The notes under the pieces: model-generated
Database searches by the model: none
Seen by the model: only the letters and a program-made list of their open reading frames with translations
What the model was told of the DNA's origin: nothing
From: Coturnix japonica
Taxonomy: Eukaryota; Chordata; Aves; Galliformes; Phasianidae
Reading direction: 5' to 3'
Assembly (NCBI RefSeq): GCF_001577835.2
Contig: NC_029519.1
Span: forward strand, 76,037,999 to 76,101,998
Length of the DNA stretch: 64,000 nucleotides
Made by a program: the position numbers and the translations under genes
Shown: positions 37,721 to 49,300 of the stretch, piece by piece
Numbering within the stretch: position 1 is the first letter of the stretch
Layout: every line of letters begins with the position of its first letter

Positions 37721-38168
37721 ATTTCAAACTTCAACGGCAAACTCCAGCCAACCAATGAGAAAGCGGCATTCGGAAATCGCTGTCCAATCCGGAAAGAGTT
37801 TTGAGGAAAGGCGGGAACTTCCGAGGTTTTCAACCAATAGGAGCGGGGCTGTGCTGTGGCGGCGGGCTGAGCTTGGGGGGGGGTTGGAGGCGCCTCCTCC
37901 TTTAGACCCGCCCTCAGAGAAGCGCCGACTGGTTCAATGTGGAAAATAAGTAAATAAACGCAATAAAACCCTCACAAAGTCTCCATATTCGATGTTTGAT
38001 GACCCTACCCATGAGCAGGGACTTGGAACGAGATGATATTTTGAGGTTCCTTTCCAAACTAAGCCATTTTAGGATATAATTCGAGGCTAGAAGGGAAGGC
38101 TGGGGGTGGAACTACCGCTCCCAGTGAGCTGCGCGGTGCCAAGCCGGGCCGGGCCCCTGTGGAGCAGG
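37700..38168. promoter_or_regulatory. Head-to-head TACC3 / TMEM129 promoter region
   Basis: GC-rich stretch between two divergent genes. CCAAT boxes lie at 37752-37756, 37784-37788 (32 bp apart) and 37834-37838. A CHR-like TTCAAA (TTTGAA on the TACC3 strand) lies at 37723-37728, and an E2F-like GGCGGGAA at 37810-37817. Paired CCAAT boxes about 32 bp apart upstream of a CHR is the usual layout of G2/M genes, which fits TACC3. TMEM129's own start region (38100-38168) is GC-rich and TATA-less. A degraded CR1 tail lies between, about 38005-38080. Confidence 0.7.
38005..38080 (+). mobile_element. CR1 3' end relic in the TMEM129 promoter region
   Basis: GAGCAGGGACTTGGAACGAG and TTGAGGTTCCTTTCCAAACT resemble the last 75 bases of a CR1 element. 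Very decayed. Confidence 0.5.
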
Positions 38169-41100
38169 ATGGAGAGCCCGGCTGTGACCTTCACGTTGGC
38201 TTACCTGGTGTTCGCCGTCTGTTTCGTCTTCCCTCCCGATGAGGTGCGATCGGCCGGGCTGACGGTTCAAAGCCTGCTGGCCTCTTGGCTGGGCAGCGAG
38301 GACGCGGCCTTCGTGCAGTATCACCTGAGGAGAAGCACCGGCACTTTGCTGGTTCACTCCGTGCTGCCCCTCGGTGAGCGATGGGACTTGGGGTGGGATG
38401 CTGTGCACTGATAGACAGGGTTCTTTGTGTTATACACGCTTATCTTTGTGGCCAGAACGTGGAGTTGTAAAGGAATCATGTTTTACTTAGCTTGGAAGCT
38501 CGAATCCGCTTCCTTTGGTGTTTCAGGTAGAAATCAGTGACAGGATATGAAGTACTGAATAGTACTTTGTACTTGTACCAGATGCACATCAGTGAGCACA
38601 CTGGATGGGTTAACCAGGGGTTAACCATTGATTGGTGTACTTAAAATTGGATTAACCAGGGGTCTGTGTTGATTGGTGTACTTAAAATTAGAGAAATAGA
38701 ACATTGCGACTTGGACTCATAAGGTTTGAATCCCACTTTTGGCTCCATGTGAAACCACTTCAAAATCATAGGGTTATTTAGGTTGAAAAGGCCACTAAGT
38801 CCCACCGTTCACCCAAATCAGAACGTATGTGCTGTCCATACACCCAGGAGGGGAGTAAACTCTTGGAAAGGGCTGAAAATAGCAGGACACGGGGAAATGG
38901 TTAAGTTAAAAGAGGGAAGATTTTAGGTTGGATGTTAGGGGGAAGTTCTTCACTAGGAGAGTGGTTAGGCCCTGGAACACGGCTGCCCAGGGAGGTTGTG
39001 GATGCCCCGTCCTTGGAGGTGTTCAAGACCAGGTTGGACGGGGCCCTGGGCAACCTGATCTAGTAAAGGTGTATGTTTGGTGGCCTGCCAGGCAGGGGGG
39101 TTGGAACTACATGATCCTTGAGGTCCCTTCCAACCCGGCTCATTCTGTGATTCTGTGATTCCTGAGTTCCAGCAGCTTGAGTTCCCACTGCCCTGTGCAG
39201 CCCATTCCATGCCCACCAACCCTCTGGTGCAGACCCGTTCCCTGACCGCCCAACGTCTGCCCTCCCGCTGGCACAAGCTTCCATGCTGTTCCCTCAGGCC
39301 ATGTTGCTGTCACAGAGAGCAGAACTCAGAGCTGCCCCTCTGCTTGCTGTGAGAAGCTGTAGCTGCCATGACCTCCTATGCTGAGGGACCTTGGCTGCTT
39401 CTCACACTTCTTTTCCTTTAATGGTTGAAGTCATTGCTCTTAATTGTTTCCTTCTCCCTGCAGGTTATTACCTTGGTATGTGCTTCGCTGCACCTGAGAA
39501 ACACCTTTGTTTTTTCTACCTGGCTTCAAAAGAATGGAAAACTTTCTTCTTCTTTGCCGTTCTCCTTCCAGCAGTCAGCAGCACTCTGGCATATTACTGG
39601 TCACGGAAGGGTTGGAATAACCACCCATTGGCCCGGACGCTCGCTGTTTATGCTCTACCACAATCAGGTTGGAGGGCAGTGGCTTCTTCCATCAATACAG
39701 AGTTTAGGAGAATTGACAAGTTTGCCACCGGAGCCCCAGGAGCGAGGGTGATTGTTACAGACACGTGGGTGATCAAGGTGACCACCTATTGCCTACACGT
39801 CGCCCAGCAGCAGGACATTCATTTGACTGTGACAGACTCCAGACAGCATGAACTCACACCAGACTCAAACATGCCCGTGCAGTTCCTCACCATCCGTGTT
39901 GCCAGCGTTAATCCCTATGTGAAGGCGTTTGATATCCGGTAAAACAAAATAACACTTTGCAATTATGACATATATGTGATATATGATGGTGTTTTTGGGG
40001 GCAAATCTGGAAGCTCCTTGAGTCTCTCTCTCCCCGCCTGGTGCTCAGAGATGCTGTATGCACAGTTCTACCATGCAGTGCAGTGAAAAAAAGGTTTAGG
40101 AAGATTCATGTGCCCATAATAATAAATGCACAGTGGTTAAACAGAAACAGAGGGACTTCCCTGTTTGGTCCTCCCTTAGGAAAAGGATTGTGCTAGATGC
40201 AAGTAGTAGCTGGATAAACTTCAGTGAGAAGTAGATGCTGGAAGAGAGCAATAAGAAGCAATAGAGAAAGAATCTTCAAGTCTTCGGTCTCAGATTTAAG
40301 TGGTGGAGTAATAGTGATATGTCTAAACTGGGCTGTTGTTCACTCATATTTTTACCCCTCCCTTTGCACAAGGCTCCTGACTTTGTCATTGCTCCAAAGA
40401 ATTCACGCTGACCTTCTGCAAGTCAGCTGCCCTTAAAACTAGGAAGTAATTCCAACCCATTTCTGATTGATGAGTTCTAATAGCAGTAAATCATAGTAAA
40501 CAAGCTATGAACAATTAGGCTTTGTTTTCCAAGGGCCTCAGCTATTTTTTTTAGCAGTAGCTGAACAAAAGTACAAGTTCTACAGAAATCCTCAATGCTG
40601 GAATGGTGCTAAAATCTGCCTTGTTCTTATGTCATGAAAGGGAGTTTGTGCTCCCGCAGTTATGTTTGGAAAGGTATTTGAGTGTCTGTTGTTGTAAATG
40701 TCAGCAGCCTTTATTTACCAGGTAATGAAAAGCAGGCAGGCTTGTAGGTGGACAGATGGCTCCTGGCAAGCATGAGGAAGGCATAGAGATGAGGTGTCAG
40801 AAATTGGCTGGTATGCTCAAACTGCAGGGTTAAGGTAAGCATTACAGGATCCTAAGAGACTTCTATAGACCTGTGAGAGTACCAGATAAATATTAAACAG
40901 CTAATTATCTTCTTCTCTTAGTGATAAGAGAAGAATCATCCCATCGTACTGGGAAAAGCATGAGATCCTCCACAGTTCCAAACCCCCAAATGTTGTGGTT
41001 AACGAGAACAGCATCAAGAAGAGTTTTTAGAAGTTCTTGTAAGAAGATTAATCAAAAGTAGCACTGGAATGCAATCATAAAGCGTTTAAAGTGCCATTGG

Positions 41101-43531
41101 ACAAAATTCACTTTTTAAGAACGTAGAACCATTGTGTATTTCCAGAATCAGAAATAGGGATGTTTCTGAAAGAAAAATGCTTCTGTGTAGGCAGAGCATG
41201 TAGCAATGTAACACATTTCCCTCTGTGCTCAGTGAGGGTTCTTTATCTGGGTACAAAGGTCTGTGTTATTTTCGCAGTCAGCAAACTCTGTTTCAGCAGA
41301 TAAAACAGTGGAGACCACCAGGAATTAAAGATGAGCGTTGCATTGTGCTGTGCTGCAGGCACTGAGCTGGGGCAGAAAGACTGAGGTATTTTAGGGCAGT
41401 GTTCCCAGGGCTTCTCTATAAAAGCTGCTTAATGAGTGGGCACACAAAGCTGGGGAGTTCAAAGTGTTGTGTTTTGAAGGGTAACAACAGTAGTGTGTCA
41501 CTACAGGATCTGTACAAGGTCTCATGCCATGTGAGGTCTGTGGGACTCAGGGAGACTTCACACAACAAGCTAGTATGAAGCACAGCCTTTTGCTACCTGA
41601 AATCAGAGCATAAGTCACATTCAGCAGCCATTTGTAGCCTGTGTGAAGTTTCAGTTTTAATCTATAAATGTATCAGAGAATCAGAAATTAGTATCGACTT
41701 TCTTCTGATACTTGCATGTGCTGTATCAATACATGATACATGTCTCATGGTACAATAACAATTTCTGTCCTTGGGGGTTAATATACTACAGTTAACTACA
41801 TGTTACTATATATGTACCTTATATTTAACTTACAAAGAAACAGACATTGGTGGACAGAAACTGTGCATGCAGTATTTTATCAATAATTCACGATATATGT
41901 ACTTTTGCTCATGCTATTGAATTGACTGATTGGACATGAAGCCTGAACATGCTTATATATACTGGTTGGGATCCAGGCAGGAGAACTGCGTGTTCTAAGA
42001 GATATCAGGGATAAAATACAAGCAACAAAAAAAAAAAAAACCCAGACAAAACAAACCCAGAACAACAGTTGGATACTGTCAAGGTTTTTGAATGGATAAT
42101 TGAGGTAACTTTTAATTCCATCTTTTCTTTTTCAAGGCTGAACTCCACAGAGTATGGGGAGCTCCGAGAGAAGCTTCGTGCTCCCATCAGCAATGCAGCT
42201 AATGTTGTGATCCATCAAAGCCTTAGTGATTTATTTCTAGAAACCTTTACGTCTCTGGTGGAAATGAACCAGACATACTCTGTTCCAAGCACTCAGGTGA
42301 GACTTTCTATCCACGTGAGACTGTAATCATTTATTTTACAATATAGCTGAGCCTGTTGTTATTGTAATCGGTAACTTTGTTTACTTCGAGTTCACCTTCC
42401 GTTCCATTGAACATGTAATGAACGTAGATGGAGCTGCTGCTTCTGTTTCTTCTCTAGAAAGTGAACTGGATTGTGAATATCATACTTTTGAGACATGAGA
42501 AATAGCACAGCAGAAGTTGTTTCTGTAAAACTTTAAAACATTTGGACATGGTGAGGTTGCATTTCCAGGGAGTTTATGGAGCGCTGGAGTAACTGGGCTT
42601 TGAACAGCTTGCTTTTCTAGACAGCCCAGTTTTGCTGGATCCTCTGTAATAAATTAATAACTCTTAACTGGGACTTGCTTTAATTGTAAATAAGGACATG
42701 GAGTCCTTCCTTCAGTAATATTTCTGGGGATCTGATTAGTATTGCAGTTCTTACAAGGAACAGATGAGGGAACTGGGATTTTTTTCCTTCTGGAGAAGGG
42801 GTGGCTCAAAGGAGACCTTGTTGCTCACTGTAACTCTGTGAAAGGAGGTTGTAATGAGATGGGGGTCAGCATCTTCTCCCAGGTGACAGCAATAGGATGA
42901 GAGGTAATGAATTCACATTGTGCCAGAGGAGGTTCAGGTTGGATATGAGGAACAGATTGCCCAGGGAGGTGCTGGAGTCACCATCCCTGGAGATGTTCAA
43001 GCAACATTTATATGTGGCACTGAGGACACGGTTAGGGGGTGTGATAGGGATGGACTGATAGCTGGACTAGATGATCTTAGAGATCTTTTCCAATCTTAAT
43101 GGTTCTATGATTCTAAGCATTTTGTCCTTGGTGAACCTGATTGGAGGCAGTTCTGCCTTGAGGTTTTATCCAACTCGGATTCCTGTTAAGCTTCTGTGAA
43201 GATCATTTTCCAAAAGCCTTTTAGAGAGCAAGAACAGAAGCCATTCTTTGCAGCTCATACTTGTGACATTTTTCTCTTTTAGGAGCTGGAGCCATGCATA
43301 GGATGCATGCAGACTATTGCAAACATCAAGCTCATCAAGAACTGCCAAGAGCCAAATGAAGGCGAATGTCAGCAATGCTACTGTCGTCCAATGTGGTGCC
43401 TCACCTGCATGGGCAAATGGTTTGCCAGCCGACAGGACCAGCAGCACCCAGAGACCTGGCTGTCAAGCCACGTGCCTTGTCCAACTTGCAGAGCCAAATT
43501 TTGCATTTTAGATGTTTGCATAATACGATGA
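38169..43531 (+). CDS. TMEM129: TMEM129, ER-membrane RING-type E3 ubiquitin ligase (4 exons)
   Basis: Multi-pass ER protein with a cytosolic C-terminal RING-like domain; in human cells it is the E3 used in US11-driven dislocation and degradation of MHC class I. Exons 38169-38373, 39464-39938, 42137-42296 and 43283-43531 sum to 1089 nt, giving 362 aa, the same length as human TMEM129. The N-terminus MESPAVTFTLAYLVFAVCFV forms the first membrane segment; others lie near GTLLVHSVLPLGYYLGMCFA and FFFFAVLLPAVSSTLAYYW. The middle part has the conserved NTEFRRIDKFATGAPGARVI. The last exon has the cysteine-rich domain with CIGCMQ, CQQCYCRPMWCLTCMGKW and PCPTCRAKFCILDVC. ATG 38169 is chosen by alignment to the family; the frame is open upstream to 38106 but without another ATG. 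Intron 1 holds two CR1 pieces and a short duplication; intron 2 (39939-42136) shows nothing; intron 3 holds one CR1. Confidence 0.96.
38608..38692. repeat. Imperfect direct duplication in TMEM129 intron 1
   Basis: Two copies, roughly 40-45 bp each, of a stretch that runs from TTAACCAGGGGT to TGATTGGTGTACTTAAAATT. Confidence 0.8.
38765..38848 (-). mobile_element. CR1 3' end fragment
   Basis: Plus strand ATCATAGGGTTATTTAGGTT, then GAAAAGGCCACTAAGTCCCA, the reversed CR1 terminus. It is cut off where the next CR1 copy begins. Confidence 0.6.
38849..39163 (+). mobile_element. CR1 LINE, young subfamily, TMEM129 intron 1
   Basis: Starts GGAGGGGAGTAAACTC, at the same internal CR1 position as the 34.5 kb copy, and ends CATTCTGTGATTCTGTGATT. 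Small indels interrupt its frame. It abuts, or inserted into, an older opposite-strand CR1 fragment. Confidence 0.93.
42795..43118 (+). mobile_element. CR1 LINE, 5'-truncated, TMEM129 intron 3
   Basis: AAAGGAGACCTTGTTGCTCA, AGGTTCAGGTTGGATATGAG, CCATCCCTGGAGATGTTCAA and the tail AATGGTTCTATGATTCTAAG. It ends about 165 bp before the last TMEM129 exon. Confidence 0.92.
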
Positions 43532-45345
43532 ATAACACTTGGGTATGTTGTAACTTTTTACATTTGGATGTAATTCATAGTGGTCAAAAGGCCCATTTTC
43601 ATTGTTTCTTAGACTTTGCATTACGTGGAAGTGCAAGCTACAGAGCTTTATTTTCCAACATTGAAAACAGATGTACATCTTCTCAGTTCTTCTCAGTTTT
43701 TACCTTTTGTCTTTGATTTTTAGTCATCAGGTGTCAGTTTTTTAGTAAAACTTTGCTTTCTGTGTCTTGGATGGTATAAAATCATCCCATCCATGTTTGC
43801 AGTACTGTTCTCTTTTTAACATAGGTATTTCTGACTCTTTCATAAAGGGCTAACTGAGAAAATTACTTCTGTTAGACTTTGTTCTTTAGTCCATCTGCAA
43901 AGTTCTTATTCATCTTTGCAAGTGTTCACTAAACAAGAATACCACTTGTTCTCCTGCTGGTTCCCTCCATTATAAAGGGGACTGGTTTCTCTAGACAAAG
44001 GAGTTGAATTCCTGAACATATATAATTTCCACAGGGACCTTTTATTCCATTTGTCTGCCTCCAGTTTAGTTTTTGATGGACATATTTATTTCAAACAGAA
44101 GGATTTAGAACTGTGCCGTGCTTACTTGCTATTGCTGTGCAGTATTACATCTACATTGTAGTATTACATACTACATTGCTTAGGGTTTTAGTGTTTTCTA
44201 GGTGATGGATTTTTTTCCTACATTTCAAATATCTGAATTATCTAAATTACCTGAAAGAATGGTCAACTACTTCAAAGCCTTTTGGTGCATACTTCCAGAT
44301 GCAGCGTGCATCCAAATAATATGTGAATTCAAATCAAAGCATTTTCCATACATTTAAAGAGCCATTCTCCTGGACCTCAGTGCAATGCTTACCATTTTAT
44401 CTATCCATCAGACACTTCAATGAACAGTTACTTCGCACACTTCTCGATGAAGAGCTTCAATCTGCTGGTGAATGTGTGAGTTTCTATGTTGCTCTGTGCA
44501 CTGCATTGGCTGAGATGCAAATGTTTGTTTGCCCAGGTTGTTTTTCTTATGGGGCAGTAACTTATAGAAACAAGTTGGCCAGATGATAAGAAAGGTGTAT
44601 TTTAATGCTTCGGCCTAGGAGAATGAAAGCCCTGATACTTCCCATAATCAGGAGGATCTTGATTGTAAATCAAAAGCACAAGTGGCATGGCAGTGCTTAA
44701 CAGGCACATCTAGATTGCCTTGAGAAGAAAGATTGCTTTGAGCAGGAATTGCTGGCAGCACGTTATTTAACCTTTAGAAGAGTCTTACAGGGCCGGATGG
44801 TGTTGTCTGCTATGCACCTCCTCACTATATACAGTAGACTTAACAAAAAAACCTGTTTACTTAAGTTTGCGTAATATGGCACAGATAGAAAGGATGTAGT
44901 AATTGAAAGAGTTATAGAAGGAAATGCATAATTTTGGGCTTTGTCACCGACAGTCATTCAACTCGTACATCTCTTTTTCTGTTTGGAATAAAAATATTTA
45001 TTTTAAAGATCTATGAAGATCATAAAGACCAGATTATAACAAATGTAATTGCAAATATTCTTATTAAAGAGTCAGTTGCCCGTGATTTCACACAGAGTAA
45101 AAGCTTTAGATTCCCAATTGCTTGTGCAGAACGGTTTTTCTTTAGAGAAATCTATCATCTTCGAATTGAAGTTTTTATTCCAGTGGAACTTTGCTTTTAC
45201 ATCTTATTTCTTTTGCCAACATGACAGTAAAACAAAGTAACAGTCTTTATAAATACTCTTGAACCTTTTGATGGTTGTGCTCTTTCCACAGAAGTGCCTC
45301 AACTTAGTAATAATTACCAAAATAAAATGATGAATGATGTTAATA
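43532..45345 (+). other. TMEM129: TMEM129 3' UTR (probable)
   Basis: AT-rich sequence without a coding pattern after the TMEM129 stop. AATAAA occurs at about 44987 and at 45321-45326; the latter is taken as the likely main poly(A) signal. Short open frames here (for example 44323-44586) have no family resemblance and are treated as chance. Confidence 0.55.
45321..45326 (+). promoter_or_regulatory. Candidate TMEM129 poly(A) signal
   Basis: AATAAA about 1.8 kb past the TMEM129 stop and about 400 bp before the minisatellite. An earlier AATAAA near 44987 is an alternative. Confidence 0.5.
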
Positions 45346-45722
45346 ATAGTGTCTGGCTTATATTCCTTAAAATCAGCATGTTTTTCTATGTTTAAGTTCT
45401 CATAGTACTCTGGAATGCATCCGAAGTTTAAAAGGCCGCGTTACAGAATGAACTTGTTCAAAAGCTCCACCACGTAGAGAGAATAGAAGGCAAAACCACA
45501 ACAAGTTTGTGAGCACAGGTCATTTGTTATCCTATAATTCACCAGAAGTGAAATGTATCCCTTATAGATAAGTATAGATAACTTATAGATAAGTTTTCCT
45601 GCTATAACCTGAATGTAGAGGGTTACCTGCAGGTGTTGTGGGTCACTTTTACCCCTCCCATACTACACGCCTGGATTTCATTGGTTATTACTAGATGATA
45701 CTCTACTAGTCTGCATTCAGAA

Positions 45723-46105
45723 GGCTTATATGAGCTTATATAGCCTATATGAGCTTATATGGCCTATATGAGCTTATAGAGCCTATATGAGCTTATAGAG
45801 CCTATATGAGTTTATATGGCCTATATGAGCTTATAGAGCCTATATGAGCTTATAGAGCCTATATGAGTTTATATAGCCTATATGAGCTTATATGGCCTAT
45901 ATGAGCCTATATGAGCTTATATGGCCTATGAGCTTATATGGCCTATATGAGTTTATATGGCCTATATGAACTTATATGGCTTATATGAACTTATACGGCC
46001 TATATGAGCTTATAGAGCCTATATGAACTTCATGGCCTATATGAGCTTACATATGGCCTATATGAGCTTATATAGCCTATATGAGCTTATATGGCTTATA
46101 TGAGG
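45723..46105. repeat. 19-bp minisatellite between TMEM129 and the SLBP2-like gene
   Basis: About 20 tandem copies of a 19-bp unit close to CCTATATGAGCTTATATGG, with variants (TATAGAG for TATATGG, TTT for CTT). The unit is itself an imperfect repeat of two halves, CCTATATGAG and CTTATATGG. The array ends about 210 bp before the ATG of the SLBP2-like gene. Confidence 0.97.
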
Positions 46106-46315
46106 ATGCTTTAAAGTATTTTCTAGTTGCGAAATATATACCATTCCTAATTTGATCGATTTTATTAAATATATGCACTATGATTTTGAAGTGCGTGTAG
46201 TTTGATTCTTGTACGTTATATGTTTTAGCTTCTATCATCAAACATTTAAACATCTTTTCTCACACAAACAAGCGGCCACTAAAAGCTCTCACCTCCCAAC
46301 CCGGAAAGAGACGCC
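46106..46315 (+). promoter_or_regulatory. Putative promoter and 5' UTR of the SLBP2-like gene
   Basis: Unique sequence between the minisatellite and the ATG. It is AT-rich to about 46265 and then shifts to GC-rich, with CCCGGAA (ETS-like) at about 46300. No clear TATA box or CCAAT box was seen. The position just 5' of a GC-rich first exon supports promoter function; this is inference. Confidence 0.45.
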
Positions 46316-49300
46316 ATGAAGGTGGAGCCGCGCTTGCTCAGTGCCCCGGGTCTGCAGCCATGTTCGGCGGCGGCTGTGGCGGTGTTAAGCCCAGCCATGT
46401 TCGGAGCGGAGCGGGGCCGTGTCGGCAGCGGGGAGCCGGGAGGGCTGCGCAGGTGAGTGCTGCCAAGGAGAGCCGGGTGTGTGCTGTGGTCCTACGTCCT
46501 GTCCGTAGGGCATTGCCCGCTGCGTCCTTTACCATTGCATTTCTTGCCCTGTGAGCCAGGTCTGGTGTCATTAGGTGCTGTGAAGCTACTGTACATAGCG
46601 AGCAACCTTCTAAGACAACAGAGCTGCCAGAACTGTGTAGGAAGGCAAGGAGAACTCAGCAAACTTTTGCAGTAATTGCATTGCCTAACATGTTTTCTGA
46701 GTTCCTGTTGCCTGAGTGAGTAGCTCGGCACAAAGTCACATACCTCTATACCAAAACAATCAGCATTTTGTAACTATAAATGATGATGCTTATATATGGT
46801 TTTGGAAGTCAGCATTGAACGACTCCTAATGATGTGAGTCCTGATGAAAATGCTTGTTTTCCAGTTCTGTGCAGCATCCGCAGTGTTGGCATCAAGAGCA
46901 GAAATGTAGAAGCTGGAATGATTCAGGTTCTTTGGCATTCGGCAGATATCAATATGGCCATTTAAACCACTGGCTGGAGAGGTAAGGAATACATTGGAGG
47001 TCTGTTTAAATCATGTAGTGCCATTTATTGTCTTCTTTGATGGAGCTGCAGTACAAGGAAGTATTTGCAGTGGCTGAGCTGGTACAGGTAAGAGACTGTC
47101 AAGTCTGTGCTCTGATGTAAAGTTCTTCTTGTGACTGTTTCCTTATCCGACCAAGTAAAGTGAATTATCAATTCAGAAGGTGAATTAAGCTAAAATGATT
47201 TGTTTGAATTTGAACTGAAATGGGGTAGAAGTTCTCTCAGGGAGTTACAGTTGTGATGGAAGCTGTGTTTGTCCTCTGCTGAAGTTTATGTTATAAGCAA
47301 CAAAAGCTCATGAAACTTCCTTATTTTCCAGCTCTCTCACACCAGGAGATTCTAGGCCTCTTTCTAGTTGCCCCAACTGGGAAGGTGGAATTGAAGAAGG
47401 GAAAACAATGAGGACATCTACCAAAAAAATGACAAAGTAGGTATTGAATGATTAATTAAATTACTGTTTTGTGATCTTCAGCTACTTCATGTACATTAAC
47501 GAAGATTTGAAATGTAACCAGGCTGTCTCATGTCAGGCCTGAGGAAACCTAAAGGAAAGAAAAGCAATGAGAAGTTTCATCTCCAAAGCTTTTTATGTGG
47601 TGATTTCTAACTCTTTCTTTTGGGTTTTAAATTGTGTATTCATTGCAGCTTTCCATAACACAAAATTGTGAAAGGAAAAAGAAAAAGCAACTTTCTAGGC
47701 TTACAAAGAGAAACAGCCATGAAATCATTCAAGCCTTTATGTTATCCATTTTTATGGAGTAACAGTTTCCTACAGGTGTGTGTAAATAACCATGTGCTGC
47801 TTTATTTCCCTGTAGTGGTTCTATCTGTAACCTTATAATAAGGCAGCTCAAGCGTATGTTTACTTGTTACAAATCTGAACGACTGCATAAACTTAGAAAC
47901 CTCATTGGTTGTAATGGTTGCTTTGATCAGCACGATTTCCAGCTCTGTGAACTGTTGGAAGTAAACATTACTTCTACTGTCTGAGCACCTGCGGTTTTGT
48001 TTTTATATGACTTGTTGTAAAGCCATTAAGGTGCTTTTCAGCTTTGTTCTAACTTTTGTTTTTAAGCTGCGTTTCAAATGATTCTGCTGCCCCATCTGAA
48101 AGGGAAACAGATGAAGTGGTTCTGAGGAGAAGACAGAAACAGATCAATTTTGGAAAGAACACACTTGCTTATGACAGATACATTAAAGAAGTTCCTAAGT
48201 AAGTTGCACTGTATTGCATGTTTCCAGATGAACTTTCTTTTCCTTGATGTACCTGCAGGCTGACACACAGCTTTAGTTCATCTTCCTCAAAAAGAAGCTG
48301 GACTTTTTTTAGCATAGGAGTTATTTAGTTAAGGAAATTTTATAGTTAAACACTGTATTTGTGTATTGCTGTTCCTACAGTAGCAAACATGCTTTAAATT
48401 TGGTATCAATCTTTTTCCTTTGACCTTTCTGATGACTGCTGCTAGGCCAATACAACGTTAATTGATTACAAGAAATGGTGCTTCAGTGAGGAATGAATTA
48501 AGCCTTGCATTTAAATATTGGTAACCAGTTTTCAGTGATAAGTCAGTAACTAACTGAAATGAGAATTTGGACTTCATGCTTTCAGTCATTCTTGCTCAGG
48601 TGTTAAAGTCTGTGAATTTTAGAACTTAAATGAAGACTTCACAGTCTGCCCCCTCTGCTTACTGTAGACCTATTGGAATTCAGGAGCTGTTCAGCAGTAA
48701 TACATGAATGTACGTCTGTGTTTGTTGTTTTGGGGATTGTTTTATAGAGGTGTTGTTTTTACTTTATTTTTAATGACTTGCTGCTTAAAGTTGCCCAGCT
48801 TTCTGTGGGTTCTGCCTCTAAAATTCACTTGTGGGTATTGCCAAGCAATGCAGGGAGCTCTGTAAGCTTCCTCTTGACCAAAAGCTGAAAGATAAAATAA
48901 GAAGACTGTAATGCTATAATGGGAAGGAAAGTACTATAATAGGAAAGGCTTTGGCTACAGCAAATGAGAACATGCCAAAATGCAGCAGCAGACACAGAAA
49001 TGAAGGAGAAGAGCCAGTGACCTTCAGAAGGCCTCTCATAGGCAGGGATTTCCAGTGAGAGATGCTCTTATCTCCACTGTCAACCCTTTTATAAGGTCTG
49101 GGGAGGGGTGGATTCTATCTCCATCCCTTCTGGTCACTCAGGTACACTGTGTACGCCTGAGCCCCCCTGGGTTGGCCCTGACTTCCCACCAGGTGCTCAG
49201 TCTTTGATTCAAGCTGTGACTTAGCATTTCATCTGCAGTGAGGAAAAATCCACAGCAAGTATTGTAAATTATCACAGGTGTTTCACGGCACCATGGTTGT

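Noticed and set aside
38700-38760. tRNA-like B-box (GGTTTGAATCCC)
   Set aside because: No matching A-box, acceptor stem or anticodon arm around it.
46360-46554. Alternative frame starting at a second ATG (ATGTTCGG) in the first exon of the SLBP2-like gene
   Set aside because: It is out of frame with the downstream SLBP-type exons. ATG 46316 and ATG 46397 are in frame; the first is used, but a start at 46397 cannot be excluded.
46781-46848. Possible box C/D snoRNA in an intron of the SLBP2-like gene (ATGATGA and CTGA about 60 nt apart)
   Set aside because: No terminal stem pairs outside the boxes and no clear internal C'/D' pair.
47816-47960. Open segment with a good acceptor (CCCTGTAG) and GTAAAC donor, considered as the missing exon of the SLBP2-like gene
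   Set aside because: Its length (145 nt) would shift the following RNA-binding exon out of frame, and its translation does not resemble the SLBP exon with RRKL.
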